NCBI GenBank assembly: GCA_964476625.1
Contig: CAYZBJ010000010.1
Coordinates: forward strand, 4,169 to 68,168
DNA length: 64,000 nucleotides
Direction of reading: 5' to 3'
From: JAMLIN01 sp964476625
GTDB lineage: Bacteria > Pseudomonadota > Gammaproteobacteria > Burkholderiales > Burkholderiaceae_E
In this document: positions 1-8,220 of the stretch, in pieces
How the letters are laid out: the number at the start of each line of letters is the position of its first letter
Numbering within the stretch: the first letter of the stretch is position 1
Made by a program: the position numbers and the translations under genes
Notes under the pieces: generated by a model
Told to the model about the DNA's origin: nothing
Databases searched by the model: none
What the model saw: the letters and a program-made list of their open reading frames with translations, nothing else

Positions 1-85
1 ACAGCGGTGGCGGCGGCACCACCCCGGCGGCGACCGATGCCGCCGCCGGGCGCAGGGAAACCACCTGTCGGCGCATCTCAGCCAT
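1..85 (-). CDS. hemW: HemW-like radical SAM protein, N-terminus only (runs off the window)
   Basis: An open frame starts at an ATG whose first base is 85 and continues off the left edge. It gives a short Pro-rich leader ending in VVPPPPL. In HemW (haem chaperone, formerly annotated as a coproporphyrinogen oxidase-like protein) a similar leader comes just before the Tyr-Val-His-Ile-Pro-Trp-Cys radical SAM motif, which would lie outside the window. The call also rests on position: rph-rdgB-hemW is a common order in Burkholderiales. The frame lies 54 bp downstream of rdgB on the same strand. A second in-frame ATG at 76 could be the start. No diagnostic domain is visible, so this is a context-based inference. 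Confidence 0.45.
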   Translation of the reverse strand, partial: MAEMRRQVVSLRPAAASVAAGVVPPPPL

Positions 86-139
86 TGCTGCCGGCTGCCG
101 CGCCCATGGCCGCCGCCTCAGTCATCGCCGCCCATCATC

Positions 140-775
140 TCAAGCATCGCCGCGGGCTTCCGCCTCCGCGCGCAGCCGGGCGACGAGTCGCACCAATGCC
201 CTGCCCCGATGGCTGAGCGCATTCTTGCGGGCAGCCGGCAGTTCGCCCGCGGTGAGTTCCTCGCCATCGGGCAGGAACAGCGGGTCGTAGCCGAAGCCGC
301 CGCTGCCGCGCACGGCATCCACGATCCGGCCATGCCAGCTGCCTTCGGCGATCAGCGGACGGGGATCGTCGGCATGGCGCAGCATGACCAGCGCGCAGTG
401 GAAGAAGGCGCGCCGGTCCGCGGGATCGGGCCGGTCGGCGAGCGCCGCGAGCAGGCGTGCATTGTTGGCCGCATCACCCGGTTCGCCGCCGGCGGCGGCC
501 GAGTAGCGCGCCGACAGCACGCCGGGGGCGCCGTCCAGGGCCAGCACGCAGAGCCCGGAATCGTCGGCGAGCGCCGGCAGGCCGGTATGGCGACTCGCGT
601 GGCGGGCCTTGGCGAGCGCGTTCTCGACAAAGCTCGGCCAGGGCTCCTCGGCGTCGGCGACGCCCAGCGCACCCTGCGCGAGCAGTTCCATGCCGAGGGG
701 CGCCAGCAAGGCGGTGAGTTCGGCGAGCTTGCCGGCATTGCCCGACGCCAGCACGACCCGCTGGCCGGGCATCAC
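140..775 (-). CDS. rdgB: RdgB/HAM1 family XTP/dITP pyrophosphatase
   Basis: This 211-residue protein cleans the nucleotide pool by hydrolysing non-canonical purine triphosphates (dITP, XTP) to monophosphate and pyrophosphate. The family signatures are all present: SGNAGK near residues 11-16, ADDSGL near 70-75, FGYDPLF at 161-167 and SHRG at 188-191. Length is normal for RdgB (about 195-210 residues). The start overlaps the 3' end of rph by 4 bp, which indicates translational coupling in a kinase-phosphatase-rph-rdgB-hemW operon. Confidence 0.95.
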   Translation of the reverse strand: MMPGQRVVLASGNAGKLAELTALLAPLGMELLAQGALGVADAEEPWPSFVENALAKARHASRHTGLPALADDSGLCVLALDGAPGVLSARYSAAAGGEPGDAANNARLLAALADRPDPADRRAFFHCALVMLRHADDPRPLIAEGSWHGRIVDAVRGSGGFGYDPLFLPDGEELTAGELPAARKNALSHRGRALVRLVARLRAEAEARGDA

Positions 776-1530
776 CGCGCCGACGGGTTCGACGAGAGCG
801 GCGCCGGCGATGGCAGCGCCAGCGCCTCGCGCTGGATCGTGACGAGTTCGGCGATGCCGTTGCCGGCGTAGTCGAGCAGGCGCTCGAGCTGGGCCCGCGA
901 GAAAGCCTCGCCCTCGGCGGTGCCCTGGACTTCGACGATGCCGCCCTGCCCGGTCATCACGACGTTGCAGTCGGCATCGCAGTTGGAGTCCTCGTCATAG
1001 TCGAGATCGAGCACCGGCTCGCCCCGGTAGAGCCCCACCGAGACGGCGGCGACATGGTCGCGGACCGGCTCGCCCGCCAGCAGGCCGGCCGCGCGCAGGC
1101 CCGCCACCGCATCGGCGGCCGCGACGAAGGCGCCGGTGATCGCAGCGCACCGGGTGCCGCCATCGGCCTGGAGCACATCGCAATCCAAGGTCAGGGTCCG
1201 CTCGCCCAGCGCGCGCCTGTCGAAGACCGCGCGCAGGCTGCGCCCGATCAGGCGCTGGATCTCCTGGCTGCGGCCCGACTGGCGGCCGCTGGCGGCCTCG
1301 CGACCGGACCGGGTGTGCGTCGAGCGCGGCAGCATTCCGTACTCGGCGGTGAGCCAGCCTTCGCCGGCGCCGCGCAGGAACCCCGGCACCTTGTCCTCGA
1401 CGCTCGCGGTGCACAGCACCCGGGTGTGGCCGAACTCGACCAGCACCGAGCCTTCCGCGTAGCGGGTGAACCCGCGGGTGATCCTGACGACCCGCATCTC
1501 GTCGGGACGGCGTCCGCTCGGACGGTTCAT
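772..1530 (-). CDS. rph: RNase PH
   Basis: RNase PH is a phosphorolytic 3'-5' exoribonuclease that trims tRNA 3' ends. The 252-residue product starts with a typical RNase PH N-terminus (RP-x-GR-x3-E-x-R-x5-G-F). It carries the GxLTAEY-like segment near 58-64, the catalytic-core DCDVLQADGGTR at 116-127, and the DLDYDEDS acidic patch. The protein normally forms a hexameric ring. The gene overlaps the upstream PP2C gene and the downstream rdgB by 4 bp each, so all three are probably translated from one message. The length is ordinary and nothing is missing. Confidence 0.96.
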   Translation of the reverse strand: MNRPSGRRPDEMRVVRITRGFTRYAEGSVLVEFGHTRVLCTASVEDKVPGFLRGAGEGWLTAEYGMLPRSTHTRSGREAASGRQSGRSQEIQRLIGRSLRAVFDRRALGERTLTLDCDVLQADGGTRCAAITGAFVAAADAVAGLRAAGLLAGEPVRDHVAAVSVGLYRGEPVLDLDYDEDSNCDADCNVVMTGQGGIVEVQGTAEGEAFSRAQLERLLDYAGNGIAELVTIQREALALPSPAPLSSNPSAR

Positions 1531-2453
1531 GCACTGCCTCCACTACGTTCGATCGCGCGACGGATTTCGGCGATCGTGCGTTCGATTTCGTCTTCGGACA
1601 GGTCTTCGCCTGCGCCGGGCTCCTCGTCGATCGGCCCGAGCGCGATCGTCGTGGTGATCGCGCCGTCGGGCACGCTCGCCGACGACAGGCCCTCGCCGAA
1701 GCCGTCGCCCTCCCAGCGCATCGCCACCGCGGTGGCGTTGTCCGCGACCTGGCCGAGGGTCTCGACCGCATCGCGCACCAGCATCGGGATGCTCTCCGCG
1801 ACCGGGGTGCCGGACAGGCGGTCGCAAACGGCGCCCTCGTCATAGGCCGACCAGACGCCGTCACTGCACAGCATCAGGAGGTCGCCCGGCTCGAGTTCGG
1901 GCGCCCCGCCCAGCTCGATGGTGGGCTCGAAGGGCGAGCCGAGGCAGTTGAGCACCTTGTTGCGCTCCGGGTGCGTCTCCTGCTCGTGCGGCTGTATGAG
2001 GCCGAGGTTGAGGAGGTTCTGCACCTTGGAGTGGTCCTGGGTGCGCGCCAGGCAGAGCCCGCGGCGAATCCAGTACAACCGGGAGTCGCCTGCGTGGGCC
2101 CACCAGGCTCGGCCGTCCTGGACGATGCAGGCCACCACCGTGGTGCGGGGCGACTCGGGCAGGCGATGCAACTGCTGGTAGCGCAGGATCTCGCGATGGC
2201 CGTGGCGCAGGGTGCGATCGAGAAAGCCCGCCGGGTCGTCGAGCGACGGCCTGGCCGCCTGCTGGAAGTCGGCCGCGGCGGTCTGCATCGCGATCTGGGC
2301 CGCCACTTCGCCGCGCAGGTGCCCACCCATGCCGTCGGCGACGATCATCAGCAGGGTGTCGCGCGTGAAGCAGTAGCCCATGCGGTCCTGGTTGCCCGCC
2401 CGCTGGCCGATGTCGGTGTCCTGGTAGATGGAGAAGCGCAACAAGGACTCCAC
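1527..2453 (-). CDS. PP2C-family Ser/Thr protein phosphatase
   Basis: This 308-residue PPM/PP2C phosphatase probably reverses phosphorylation by the kinase encoded just upstream. Metal-binding motifs are visible: GNQDR near 20-24, ADGMGGH near 39-45, the AHAGDSR strand near 118-124, CSDGVW near 200, and a late DNATAV motif where the last metal-binding Asp is expected. The C-terminal 40 residues are acidic and Pro/Glu-rich with no recognised domain. It starts 4 bp downstream of the kinase stop and overlaps rph by 4 bp. Kinase/PP2C pairs next to rph and yicC recur in Burkholderiales. The physiological substrate is unknown. Confidence 0.9.
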   Translation of the reverse strand: MESLLRFSIYQDTDIGQRAGNQDRMGYCFTRDTLLMIVADGMGGHLRGEVAAQIAMQTAAADFQQAARPSLDDPAGFLDRTLRHGHREILRYQQLHRLPESPRTTVVACIVQDGRAWWAHAGDSRLYWIRRGLCLARTQDHSKVQNLLNLGLIQPHEQETHPERNKVLNCLGSPFEPTIELGGAPELEPGDLLMLCSDGVWSAYDEGAVCDRLSGTPVAESIPMLVRDAVETLGQVADNATAVAMRWEGDGFGEGLSSASVPDGAITTTIALGPIDEEPGAGEDLSEDEIERTIAEIRRAIERSGGSA

Positions 2454-2457
2454 GTTG

Positions 2458-3471
2458 TCAGCCCGGCAAGCTCAGCGAGCCGCTGCGATCCTCGCGCCTG
2501 CGGAACGGCAGGCGCGCGGTGAGGCTGTCGATCCAGCGCCCGAAGGAACGATCGGGCGGCTGGGAGCCCGACTGGCGGGCGATCCTGCGCAGCGCGCGCT
2601 GCAGCGCGAAAACGCTCTGCGGCCGCTCGAGCGGGCTCAGCTTGAGGCACCAGGCCACCAGCTCGACCAGCGGCACCGAATAGGCGCCCGAGTCGGCCAG
2701 CCGGGCGATCGTCGCCGGCAGCTTGTCCTCGAGCTCGCGCTTGTCGGCCGGCTGCGGCGGAGCGCCGGCCATGCAGGCGAACATGCTTGCCCCGAGGCTG
2801 TAGACATCGGACCAGGGCCCGAGCTGGCGGTTGCGCCGGTAGAGCTCGGGAGCGGCGAAACCCGGGGTGTACATCGGGAACAATTTGGGGCCATCGGCAT
2901 CGAGCGCCCGGCGCGCCGCGCCGAAGTCGAGCAGCAGCGGCGTGCCGTCCAGGCGCAGGTAGATGTTGGCGGGCTTGAGGTCGAGGTGCAGCAGGCGGTT
3001 GGCATGGACCTCGCGAAGGCCGTTCATCACCTGGGTGAAGACCGCCACGATGTGCCGCTCGGCCAGCACCCCCCGGGGGCCCTTGCCCCGGTTGCGCAGG
3101 ACGAGCTCCTGCAGGCTGCGCCCGCGCTCGTAGGCCATCACCATGTAGACGGTGTCGTTGGCCCGGAAGAAATTGACCACCCGCACCACGTTGGGATGGA
3201 AGATCTGGGCGAGCGAACGGCCTTCCTCGAAAAAGCACTTGAGGCCATTGCGGAAGGTCGCGAGGTTCTTTTCCTCGATGGACGGCACGAGTTCGCCCGC
3301 CTGCCGCTTGACCAGGGAGCTGGGGAGGTATTCCTTGACCGCGAATTGCTCGCCGTGGGTGTCCTCGGCGAGATAGACGATCGAGAAGCCGCCGCTGGCG
3401 ATGCGCCTTACGATACGATAACCGCCGATCTCGAGCCCGTCGGGCAGCGGTGCATTTGTCTGCGAGCCCAT
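2458..3471 (-). CDS. Hanks-type Ser/Thr protein kinase with a non-RD catalytic loop
   Basis: A 337-residue cytoplasmic protein kinase. The Gly-rich loop is IASGGFSIVY (24-33), the ATP-anchoring Lys is in AVKEY (about K46), the catalytic loop is HLDLKPANI (162-170), and the Mg-binding DFG is at 182-184, followed by an APE-like AAPELY. The Arg of the usual HRD is Leu here, so the enzyme belongs to the non-RD class, which normally does not need activation-loop phosphorylation. No PASTA or transmembrane segment is seen. The C-terminal 50 residues are basic. The gene is first in the operon with the PP2C phosphatase. A TAAAAT hexamer lies 7 nt before the ATG. Confidence 0.92.
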   Translation of the reverse strand: MGSQTNAPLPDGLEIGGYRIVRRIASGGFSIVYLAEDTHGEQFAVKEYLPSSLVKRQAGELVPSIEEKNLATFRNGLKCFFEEGRSLAQIFHPNVVRVVNFFRANDTVYMVMAYERGRSLQELVLRNRGKGPRGVLAERHIVAVFTQVMNGLREVHANRLLHLDLKPANIYLRLDGTPLLLDFGAARRALDADGPKLFPMYTPGFAAPELYRRNRQLGPWSDVYSLGASMFACMAGAPPQPADKRELEDKLPATIARLADSGAYSVPLVELVAWCLKLSPLERPQSVFALQRALRRIARQSGSQPPDRSFGRWIDSLTARLPFRRREDRSGSLSLPG

Positions 3472-3478
3472 CCGCGGG

Positions 3479-3484
3479 ATTTTA
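3479..3484 (-). promoter_or_regulatory. Candidate -10 box of the kinase operon, 7 nt from the ATG
   Basis: Read on the minus strand this is TAAAAT, five of six matches to the sigma-70 -10 consensus. Only 7 nt separate it from the kinase start codon at 3471. A transcript initiating 6-8 nt downstream would begin at or next to the ATG, giving a leaderless mRNA. No convincing -35 was found at 16-18 bp, so this is tentative. Confidence 0.4.
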
Positions 3485-3512
3485 CGGGTCTTTCGGCATT
3501 CGAGGAGAACCA

Positions 3513-4427
3513 GTGGCCCAACCGTCGCGGGCGCACCGCATCCAGAGCATGACCGGCTACGCCAGCGGCACCCGCGAGACGCCCCTCGGGCAGCTCGTCG
3601 TCGAATGGCGCAGCGTCAATTCCCGTTACCTCGACCTCGCCTTCCGGGTGCCGGACGAGTTGCGGGCCGCCGAACCGGCCCTGCGCGCCGCCATCACCAA
3701 TGCCGCCCGCCGCGGCAAGATCGAATGCCGCATCGGCCTGCGCAGCCGGCCGCTGGGAGCGGATGCCCGGGTCGACGAGCAACTCGTCGAGCGCCTGCTC
3801 GCGAGCGCCGCCCAGCTGCGCGAACGCGACCCCGAACTTGCGCCGGCCAGCGTCGGCGACCTGCTGCGCTTTCCCGGCCTTTTCGCCGAAGCCGGCTCGC
3901 CCGAGACCCTGGTCCCGCAGGCGGTCGAACTCGGCACCAGCCTGCTGACCGAGTTCACCGCCACCCGCGAGCGCGAAGGCGAGCGTCTCGTGGCGGTGAT
4001 GCTCGAACGGCTCGACGCCATGGCCGCCCTGGTCGCCACCCTGCATGAACGCACACCCGAACTGCGCGCCGCCTACGAAGCCCGGTTGACCGAACGCATC
4101 GAAGCGGCGATCGAAGCCGCCCCCGGCGCCGCCGCCCTGCCCGCCGACGAAACCATGGCGCGCATCCGCCAGGAAGTCGCCGCCTACGGCCTGAAGATCG
4201 ACGTCGCCGAAGAGATCGACCGGCTATCGACCCACATCGACGAATGCCGCCGCATCCTCGCCGGCGCCGGTCCTGTCGGCAAGCGGCTCGACTTCATGGT
4301 GCAGGAGCTCAACCGGGAGGCGAACACGCTGGGGTCGAAGGCCGCCGCGGTGGATCTGACCCGGACCGCGGTGGACCTGAAGGTGTTGATCGAACAGGTA
4401 AGGGAGCAGTTGCAGAATCTGGAGTGA
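3513..4427 (+). CDS. yicC: YicC-family endoribonuclease
   Basis: YicC-type protein of about 304 residues, a family with reported endoribonuclease activity that in E. coli affects small-RNA decay. The family N-terminus (S-MTGYASG) begins a few residues in, and the conserved C-terminal block with RLDFMVQELNREANTLGSKA is intact. The preferred start is GTG at 3513, because an AGGAG Shine-Dalgarno ends 5 nt before it. An ATG at 3549 is the alternative, and an upstream ATG at 3450 lies inside the divergent kinase gene. Only 41 bp separate it from the kinase start, so the two promoters face each other. Confidence 0.93.
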   Translation: MAQPSRAHRIQSMTGYASGTRETPLGQLVVEWRSVNSRYLDLAFRVPDELRAAEPALRAAITNAARRGKIECRIGLRSRPLGADARVDEQLVERLLASAAQLRERDPELAPASVGDLLRFPGLFAEAGSPETLVPQAVELGTSLLTEFTATREREGERLVAVMLERLDAMAALVATLHERTPELRAAYEARLTERIEAAIEAAPGAAALPADETMARIRQEVAAYGLKIDVAEEIDRLSTHIDECRRILAGAGPVGKRLDFMVQELNREANTLGSKAAAVDLTRTAVDLKVLIEQVREQLQNLE

Positions 4428-4431
4428 TGGG

Positions 4432-4553
4432 TCAGTGGCGGGCCCACTGCGGCAACGCGATCAACGCATTGGTATCGAAGTGAATCACGACGGCTCGGCG
4501 GTGCGCTGCTTGTCGTCCGCATGACGCATGGCAATGTCCGTTATGGTGTGTCG
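4432..4553 (-). pseudogene. Decayed VapBC-type toxin-antitoxin remnant
   Basis: A GTG at 4488 on the minus strand opens an 18-codon frame reading (V)IHFDTNALIALPQ, which matches the first beta-strand and first catalytic Asp of PIN-domain VapC toxins, then stops at 4432. Just upstream, a frame of about 22 codons (from about 4553) ends in KQRTAEPS. Its TGA (4485-4487) overlaps the GTG, which is the usual antitoxin-toxin junction. Both genes are otherwise gone: the antitoxin frame is closed upstream by a stop and the toxin body is missing. The remnant lies between yicC and the aldehyde dehydrogenase and includes the promoter area of the latter. Call by eye from a short match. Confidence 0.45.
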
Positions 4554-4555
4554 TC

Positions 4556-6016
4556 ATGGCCATAACAGCATGGCCGGATCGACCGGATCCGCTACATCGA
4601 GACCCAAGCGTGAACACAGCATCCCCGCTCGCCGGCCGCCTGGCACTCCAGCGCGAGGCCTTCCTGCGCGACGGCGCGCCATCGCTCGCGCAGCGCCGCG
4701 CGGATCTCGCCAGGCTCAAGCGCGCCCTCATCGCCCGCAAGGGCGAGCTCGAGGCGGCCCTGAACGCAGACTTCGGCCACCGCTCGACCCACGAGACCGC
4801 CATCCTGGAAGTCTTGACGGTCGTGCAGGGCATCAGCTACCTCAGCCGCAATCTGCGCAAATGGATGCGCCCGGGCCGGCGACAGGTTCCCCTGCACTCC
4901 CGGCCGGCACGCGCCTACGTCGTCTACCAGCCATTGGGCGTGGTCGGCATCGTATCGCCCTGGAACTATCCGCTGTCGCTGGCCCTGATGCCCCTGGCGA
5001 CCGCGTTGGCGGCGGGCAACCGCGCCATGCTCAAGCCGTCGGAGCACACGCCAGCCACCAGTGCGCTGATGGAGACCATGCTGGCCGACCTGTTCCACCC
5101 CGAGCAGGTCGCGGTGGTCCAGGGCGATGCGGCCGTGGGCGCGGCGTTCGCGGCGCTGCCCTTCGATCATCTGGTGTTCACCGGCAGCACGGCTGTCGGC
5201 CGTGCGGTGATGAAGGCCGCGGCGGACAATCTCGTACCGGTGACCCTGGAGCTGGGCGGCAAGTCGCCGGTCGTCGTCGAACGGGGCCACGCCGTGGCAG
5301 CCGCCGCCAGCATCGCCTACGGCAAGCTCGCCAATGCCGGGCAGACCTGCATCGCCCCCGACTACCTGCTGCTGCACGAGAGCGATGTCGAGGCCTTCAT
5401 CGGCGCGTTCGACGACGCCGTCAAGCGGCTCTATCCCGATGGCCCCAGCGGCGACGACTACACGTCGATCATCAACGACCACCACCACCAGCGACTCATG
5501 GCGCTGCTCGACGATGCCCGCACCAAGGGTGCGAGGATCGTGGAATCTGGCCATCGCCCGCGGCAGGCGAGCGATCGTTCCCACACCCTGGCCCCCGCCC
5601 TCGTGCTCGATGTCACCGACGACATGCGCATCATGCGGGAGGAAGTCTTCGGGCCGCTGCTGCCGGTGCGCACCTGCGCCGACATCGACGAGGCGATCGC
5701 CTTCATCAATGCCCGCCCGCGTCCGCTCGCGCTGTACTATTTCGGCCCGGCCGGTGGCAATCGCGACAGGCTCCTCGCCGAGACGACGTCCGGCAACGTC
5801 ACCGTGAACAACACGCTGATGCATTACGCCCAGGACGACCTGCCTTTCGGCGGCGTCGGCGCGAGCGGCATCGGCGCCTACCATGGCGTCGAAGGGTTCC
5901 GGGCGCTCAGCCACGCCAGGGGCGTGCTGGTGCAGGGCCGCCGCAACCTCGCCGACCTGCTGCGGCCGCCCTACGGCCGGATGGCCAGGCTGATCCTGAA
6001 GGCGATGTTGCGTTAA
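4556..6016 (+). CDS. Aldehyde dehydrogenase, coniferyl-aldehyde dehydrogenase (CalB)-like
   Basis: NAD(P)-dependent aldehyde dehydrogenase of 486 residues that oxidises an aldehyde to the acid. The PWNYP motif is near residue 140, the catalytic Glu is in LELGGKSP near 230, the catalytic Cys is in NAGQTC near 263, and EEVFGPLLPV follows. The absence of a longer N-terminal arm, the VYQPLGVVGIVSPWNYP segment and the C-terminal HGVEGFRALSHARGV resemble the coniferyl-aldehyde dehydrogenase branch. True substrate is unknown. A GTG at 4610 is an alternative start with a more typical N-terminus. The gene is monocistronic and follows the toxin-antitoxin remnant. Confidence 0.88.
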   Translation: MAITAWPDRPDPLHRDPSVNTASPLAGRLALQREAFLRDGAPSLAQRRADLARLKRALIARKGELEAALNADFGHRSTHETAILEVLTVVQGISYLSRNLRKWMRPGRRQVPLHSRPARAYVVYQPLGVVGIVSPWNYPLSLALMPLATALAAGNRAMLKPSEHTPATSALMETMLADLFHPEQVAVVQGDAAVGAAFAALPFDHLVFTGSTAVGRAVMKAAADNLVPVTLELGGKSPVVVERGHAVAAAASIAYGKLANAGQTCIAPDYLLLHESDVEAFIGAFDDAVKRLYPDGPSGDDYTSIINDHHHQRLMALLDDARTKGARIVESGHRPRQASDRSHTLAPALVLDVTDDMRIMREEVFGPLLPVRTCADIDEAIAFINARPRPLALYYFGPAGGNRDRLLAETTSGNVTVNNTLMHYAQDDLPFGGVGASGIGAYHGVEGFRALSHARGVLVQGRRNLADLLRPPYGRMARLILKAMLR

Positions 6017-6223
6017 CGACCATCAGGGGGAGGCCATCGATCAACCAGGTACGCGGGCCATCGATGTCCGGGCACGCCCGATCCGCATGTCGGGGCTCGA
6101 CCCGTCCGGCCATGTCGATGCCGGTGATCGAGACCTGCCGGTTCAACCGTGACCATCGGACTTCCGGCCGATGGCGCGCGGGGATAGACTGTTTCATCCT
6201 TCGTTCAGCACCACCCGCCAGCA

Positions 6224-6832
6224 ATGAGCGACCCGATGAATGCCGTAGTCGAGCCCATGCGCCGCAAGTGGTCGGTCGATGACTACGTCCGGCTCGGCGA
6301 GGCCGGCATCCTCCCGGAGGACGCCCGCATCGAGCTGATCGAAGGAGACCTGGTCGACATGCCGCCGATCGGGACGGGCCATGCGTCGGTCGACATCCGC
6401 CTGAACCGCTTGCTGGTGCGCCGGGCCGCGGACGATGCGATCGTCTCGGTCGGCCACCCGGTGAGGCTGCCCCCCTGGTCGATGCCGCAGCCCGATTTCA
6501 TGCTGCTCAAGCCCCGTTTCGACGACTATTCCAGCCGCCACCCGGGTGCCGGCGACGTTCTGCTGGCCATCGAGGTTTCCGATTCATCGTTGCGCTACGA
6601 CCGGGTCACGAAGGCCCGCGTCTACGCATCGCACGGCGTGCGCGAATACTGGGTCGTCGAAGTCGGTGCGCGCCGCCTGCACCTGTTCCGCGAGCCGGTG
6701 GCCGCCGAGGGGCGCTTCGCATCGGTGCAGCAGCTCGAAACACCGTTCACGGTCACGGCGCAGGCTTTGCCACGGATCACGATTGCATCAGCCGAGATCT
6801 GGCCGGACGCCACTTCGGCTCCAGACGCATAG
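6224..6832 (+). CDS. Uma2-family putative restriction endonuclease (DUF820)
   Basis: A 202-residue protein of the Uma2/DUF820 family, predicted PD-(D/E)XK nucleases that are abundant in cyanobacteria and scattered elsewhere, with no firmly established role. Family features are the N-terminal Y-x-R-L-G-E-A-G-I helix, the ELIEGDLVDM strand, the catalytic Asp in QPDFMLL (about residue 88), the Glu in LLAIEVSDSS (about 109), and DRVTKARVYASHGVREYWVVE. The active-site set looks intact. It stands alone, with 207 bp upstream and convergent to the HugZ-like gene 32 bp downstream. Solitary placement suggests horizontal acquisition. Confidence 0.85.
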   Translation: MSDPMNAVVEPMRRKWSVDDYVRLGEAGILPEDARIELIEGDLVDMPPIGTGHASVDIRLNRLLVRRAADDAIVSVGHPVRLPPWSMPQPDFMLLKPRFDDYSSRHPGAGDVLLAIEVSDSSLRYDRVTKARVYASHGVREYWVVEVGARRLHLFREPVAAEGRFASVQQLETPFTVTAQALPRITIASAEIWPDATSAPDA

Positions 6833-6864
6833 GGCGCCGCAACACCTGGCCGACGCTGACTGGG

Positions 6865-7749
6865 CTACCCCTCCGGCGGCTGCGCGGCCCGCGCCCGCGC
6901 GACGAGTTCGACCAGCACCTTGCGCAGCTGCGCCGGCTCGGCCAGCGGCGCATCGAACTCGAGCCGCTCGATCCGGTCGCCGCTCATCATGTCGATGCCA
7001 AAGGGGTCGATCGATACGATCCGCCAGTCGCCCGGCTCGGCGCGGCACAGCCGCGTCGCGTACAGCGCGACGGCATCGGCATGGTCGCTGTTCATATGCT
7101 CGACCGCAGTGCGCTCGTGGGCGGCGAGCGCCACCAGCGGCGCGGTAAGGACACCGGGCTCCGAGGCATCGGCAACAGCAACGGCATCGATACCACCATC
7201 ATCACGGCCATCCGCATCGGCCCCGCCGAGCCTCCCGCTGCCAAGCAGATCATCGCGGCCGAACTCGAAGGCCCGGCCGAAGCCGCCGACCAGCACCGCG
7301 CGCTGCGGCTCGAGCCGGAAGAACGCAAAGTCGCCGAAGCCGACATAGCGCTCGGCCTTGGGGTGGCGTGCCAGGAAGCGCCCACGCACCCGTCCATCCG
7401 CTTCCGAATCACGCGGCAAGCGCCGCGCGAGCCCCACCACCGAGAGGCGCGGATGGGCCAGCGGGTCGCCACGGCCCGGCTCGCCGAGCAGCAAGGTGCA
7501 GCGTGGATCGGTGTCGAGCGCCACGGTATGCGGCGACAGCGAGGACAGCAGCATCACCGGCACGCCGTCGATGTCAGGCGCCACCGCGGCGCGGCTCGCA
7601 TAGGGGTGCCCGCTGCCCGGCTCGAGCACGGCCAGCGCGCCGAAGCGGGCCGTGCTCACCAGCCGACGCCCGAGCGTCCGCGCCTTGTCGTCGATCGGCT
7701 GGAGAACGGGATCCCTGGTGCTCATCGCCCGGCCTTCGCTTTTCGCCAA
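6865..7749 (-). CDS. HugZ-like haem-utilisation protein (PNPOx fold plus DUF2470)
   Basis: About 294 residues, or 286 if translation starts at the second ATG (MSTRDP). The N-terminal two thirds match the FMN-binding split-barrel (pyridoxamine-phosphate-oxidase-like) domain. The C-terminal third has the DUF2470 signature EHMNSDHADAVALYA and IDPFGIDM. In HugZ proteins this arrangement binds and degrades haem for iron supply. A Gly/Asp-rich linker near residues 175-195 is an unusual insertion between the domains. It is the last of three same-strand genes with the GlcG/HbpS-like and PNPOx-like genes, which suggests a shared redox, flavin or haem theme. A haem oxygenase role is inferred. Confidence 0.82.
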   Translation of the reverse strand: MAKSEGRAMSTRDPVLQPIDDKARTLGRRLVSTARFGALAVLEPGSGHPYASRAAVAPDIDGVPVMLLSSLSPHTVALDTDPRCTLLLGEPGRGDPLAHPRLSVVGLARRLPRDSEADGRVRGRFLARHPKAERYVGFGDFAFFRLEPQRAVLVGGFGRAFEFGRDDLLGSGRLGGADADGRDDGGIDAVAVADASEPGVLTAPLVALAAHERTAVEHMNSDHADAVALYATRLCRAEPGDWRIVSIDPFGIDMMSGDRIERLEFDAPLAEPAQLRKVLVELVARARAAQPPEG

Positions 7750-7812
7750 AAACCGATTCTCGCGTACATCCCGGCCATGGCAGCGCGTCGAAACCGCGGA
7801 ACCCGACCGACC

Positions 7813-8220
7813 CTACAGCCCCAGCGCGGCGATCCCCGCGCGCGCCACCTGCGCGTCCTCGTTCGACTTCACCCCGCTCACGCCGACCGCGCCGAGGTAG
7901 TGTCCGTCCTTGACGATGGGCACCCCGCCTTCGAGCATGCCGCTGAGCTCCGGCGCGCTCAGGAAGGACGCACGCCCGCCGTTGATCATGTCTTCGTACG
8001 ACTTGCTCTCGCGACGTCCCATGGCGGCGGTCCTGGCCTTGGCCGGTGCGATGTGCGCCGAGATCGGCGCAGCGCCATCGAGGCGCTGGAGCCACAGCAG
8101 ATGGCCGCCATCGTCCACGATGGCGATGCTCACCGCCCAATCGTTCTTGATGGCTTCGGCCTCGGCGGCCTGAGCGATGAGCTTGAGGTCGACGAGTTCC
8201 AGGATGGGCTTGTTCTTCAT
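7813..8220 (-). CDS. GlcG/HbpS-family haem-binding-like protein
   Basis: A 135-residue single-domain protein of the GlcG/HbpS (DUF336) family. Typical blocks are visible: L-x-L-A-x-x-A-E-A-A-like helix at the start, SIAIVDDGGHLLWLQRLDGA, the APISAHIAPAKARTA helix, and a C-terminal GGVPI-x-GAVGVSG glycine-rich strand. Family members include haem-binding HbpS and GlcG of glycolate operons; the biochemical role is poorly defined. Its ATG overlaps the stop of the upstream PNPOx-like gene by 4 bp, so the two are co-translated. The start at 8220 removes a long upstream extension that is only a frame accident. Confidence 0.85.
   Translation of the reverse strand: MKNKPILELVDLKLIAQAAEAEAIKNDWAVSIAIVDDGGHLLWLQRLDGAAPISAHIAPAKARTAAMGRRESKSYEDMINGGRASFLSAPELSGMLEGGVPIVKDGHYLGAVGVSGVKSNEDAQVARAGIAALGL

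Noticed and set aside
4528..6282. A 584-codon frame over the aldehyde dehydrogenase
   Set aside because: Arg/Pro/Gly-rich shifted frame of the dehydrogenase with no domain. The dehydrogenase frame has every catalytic motif.
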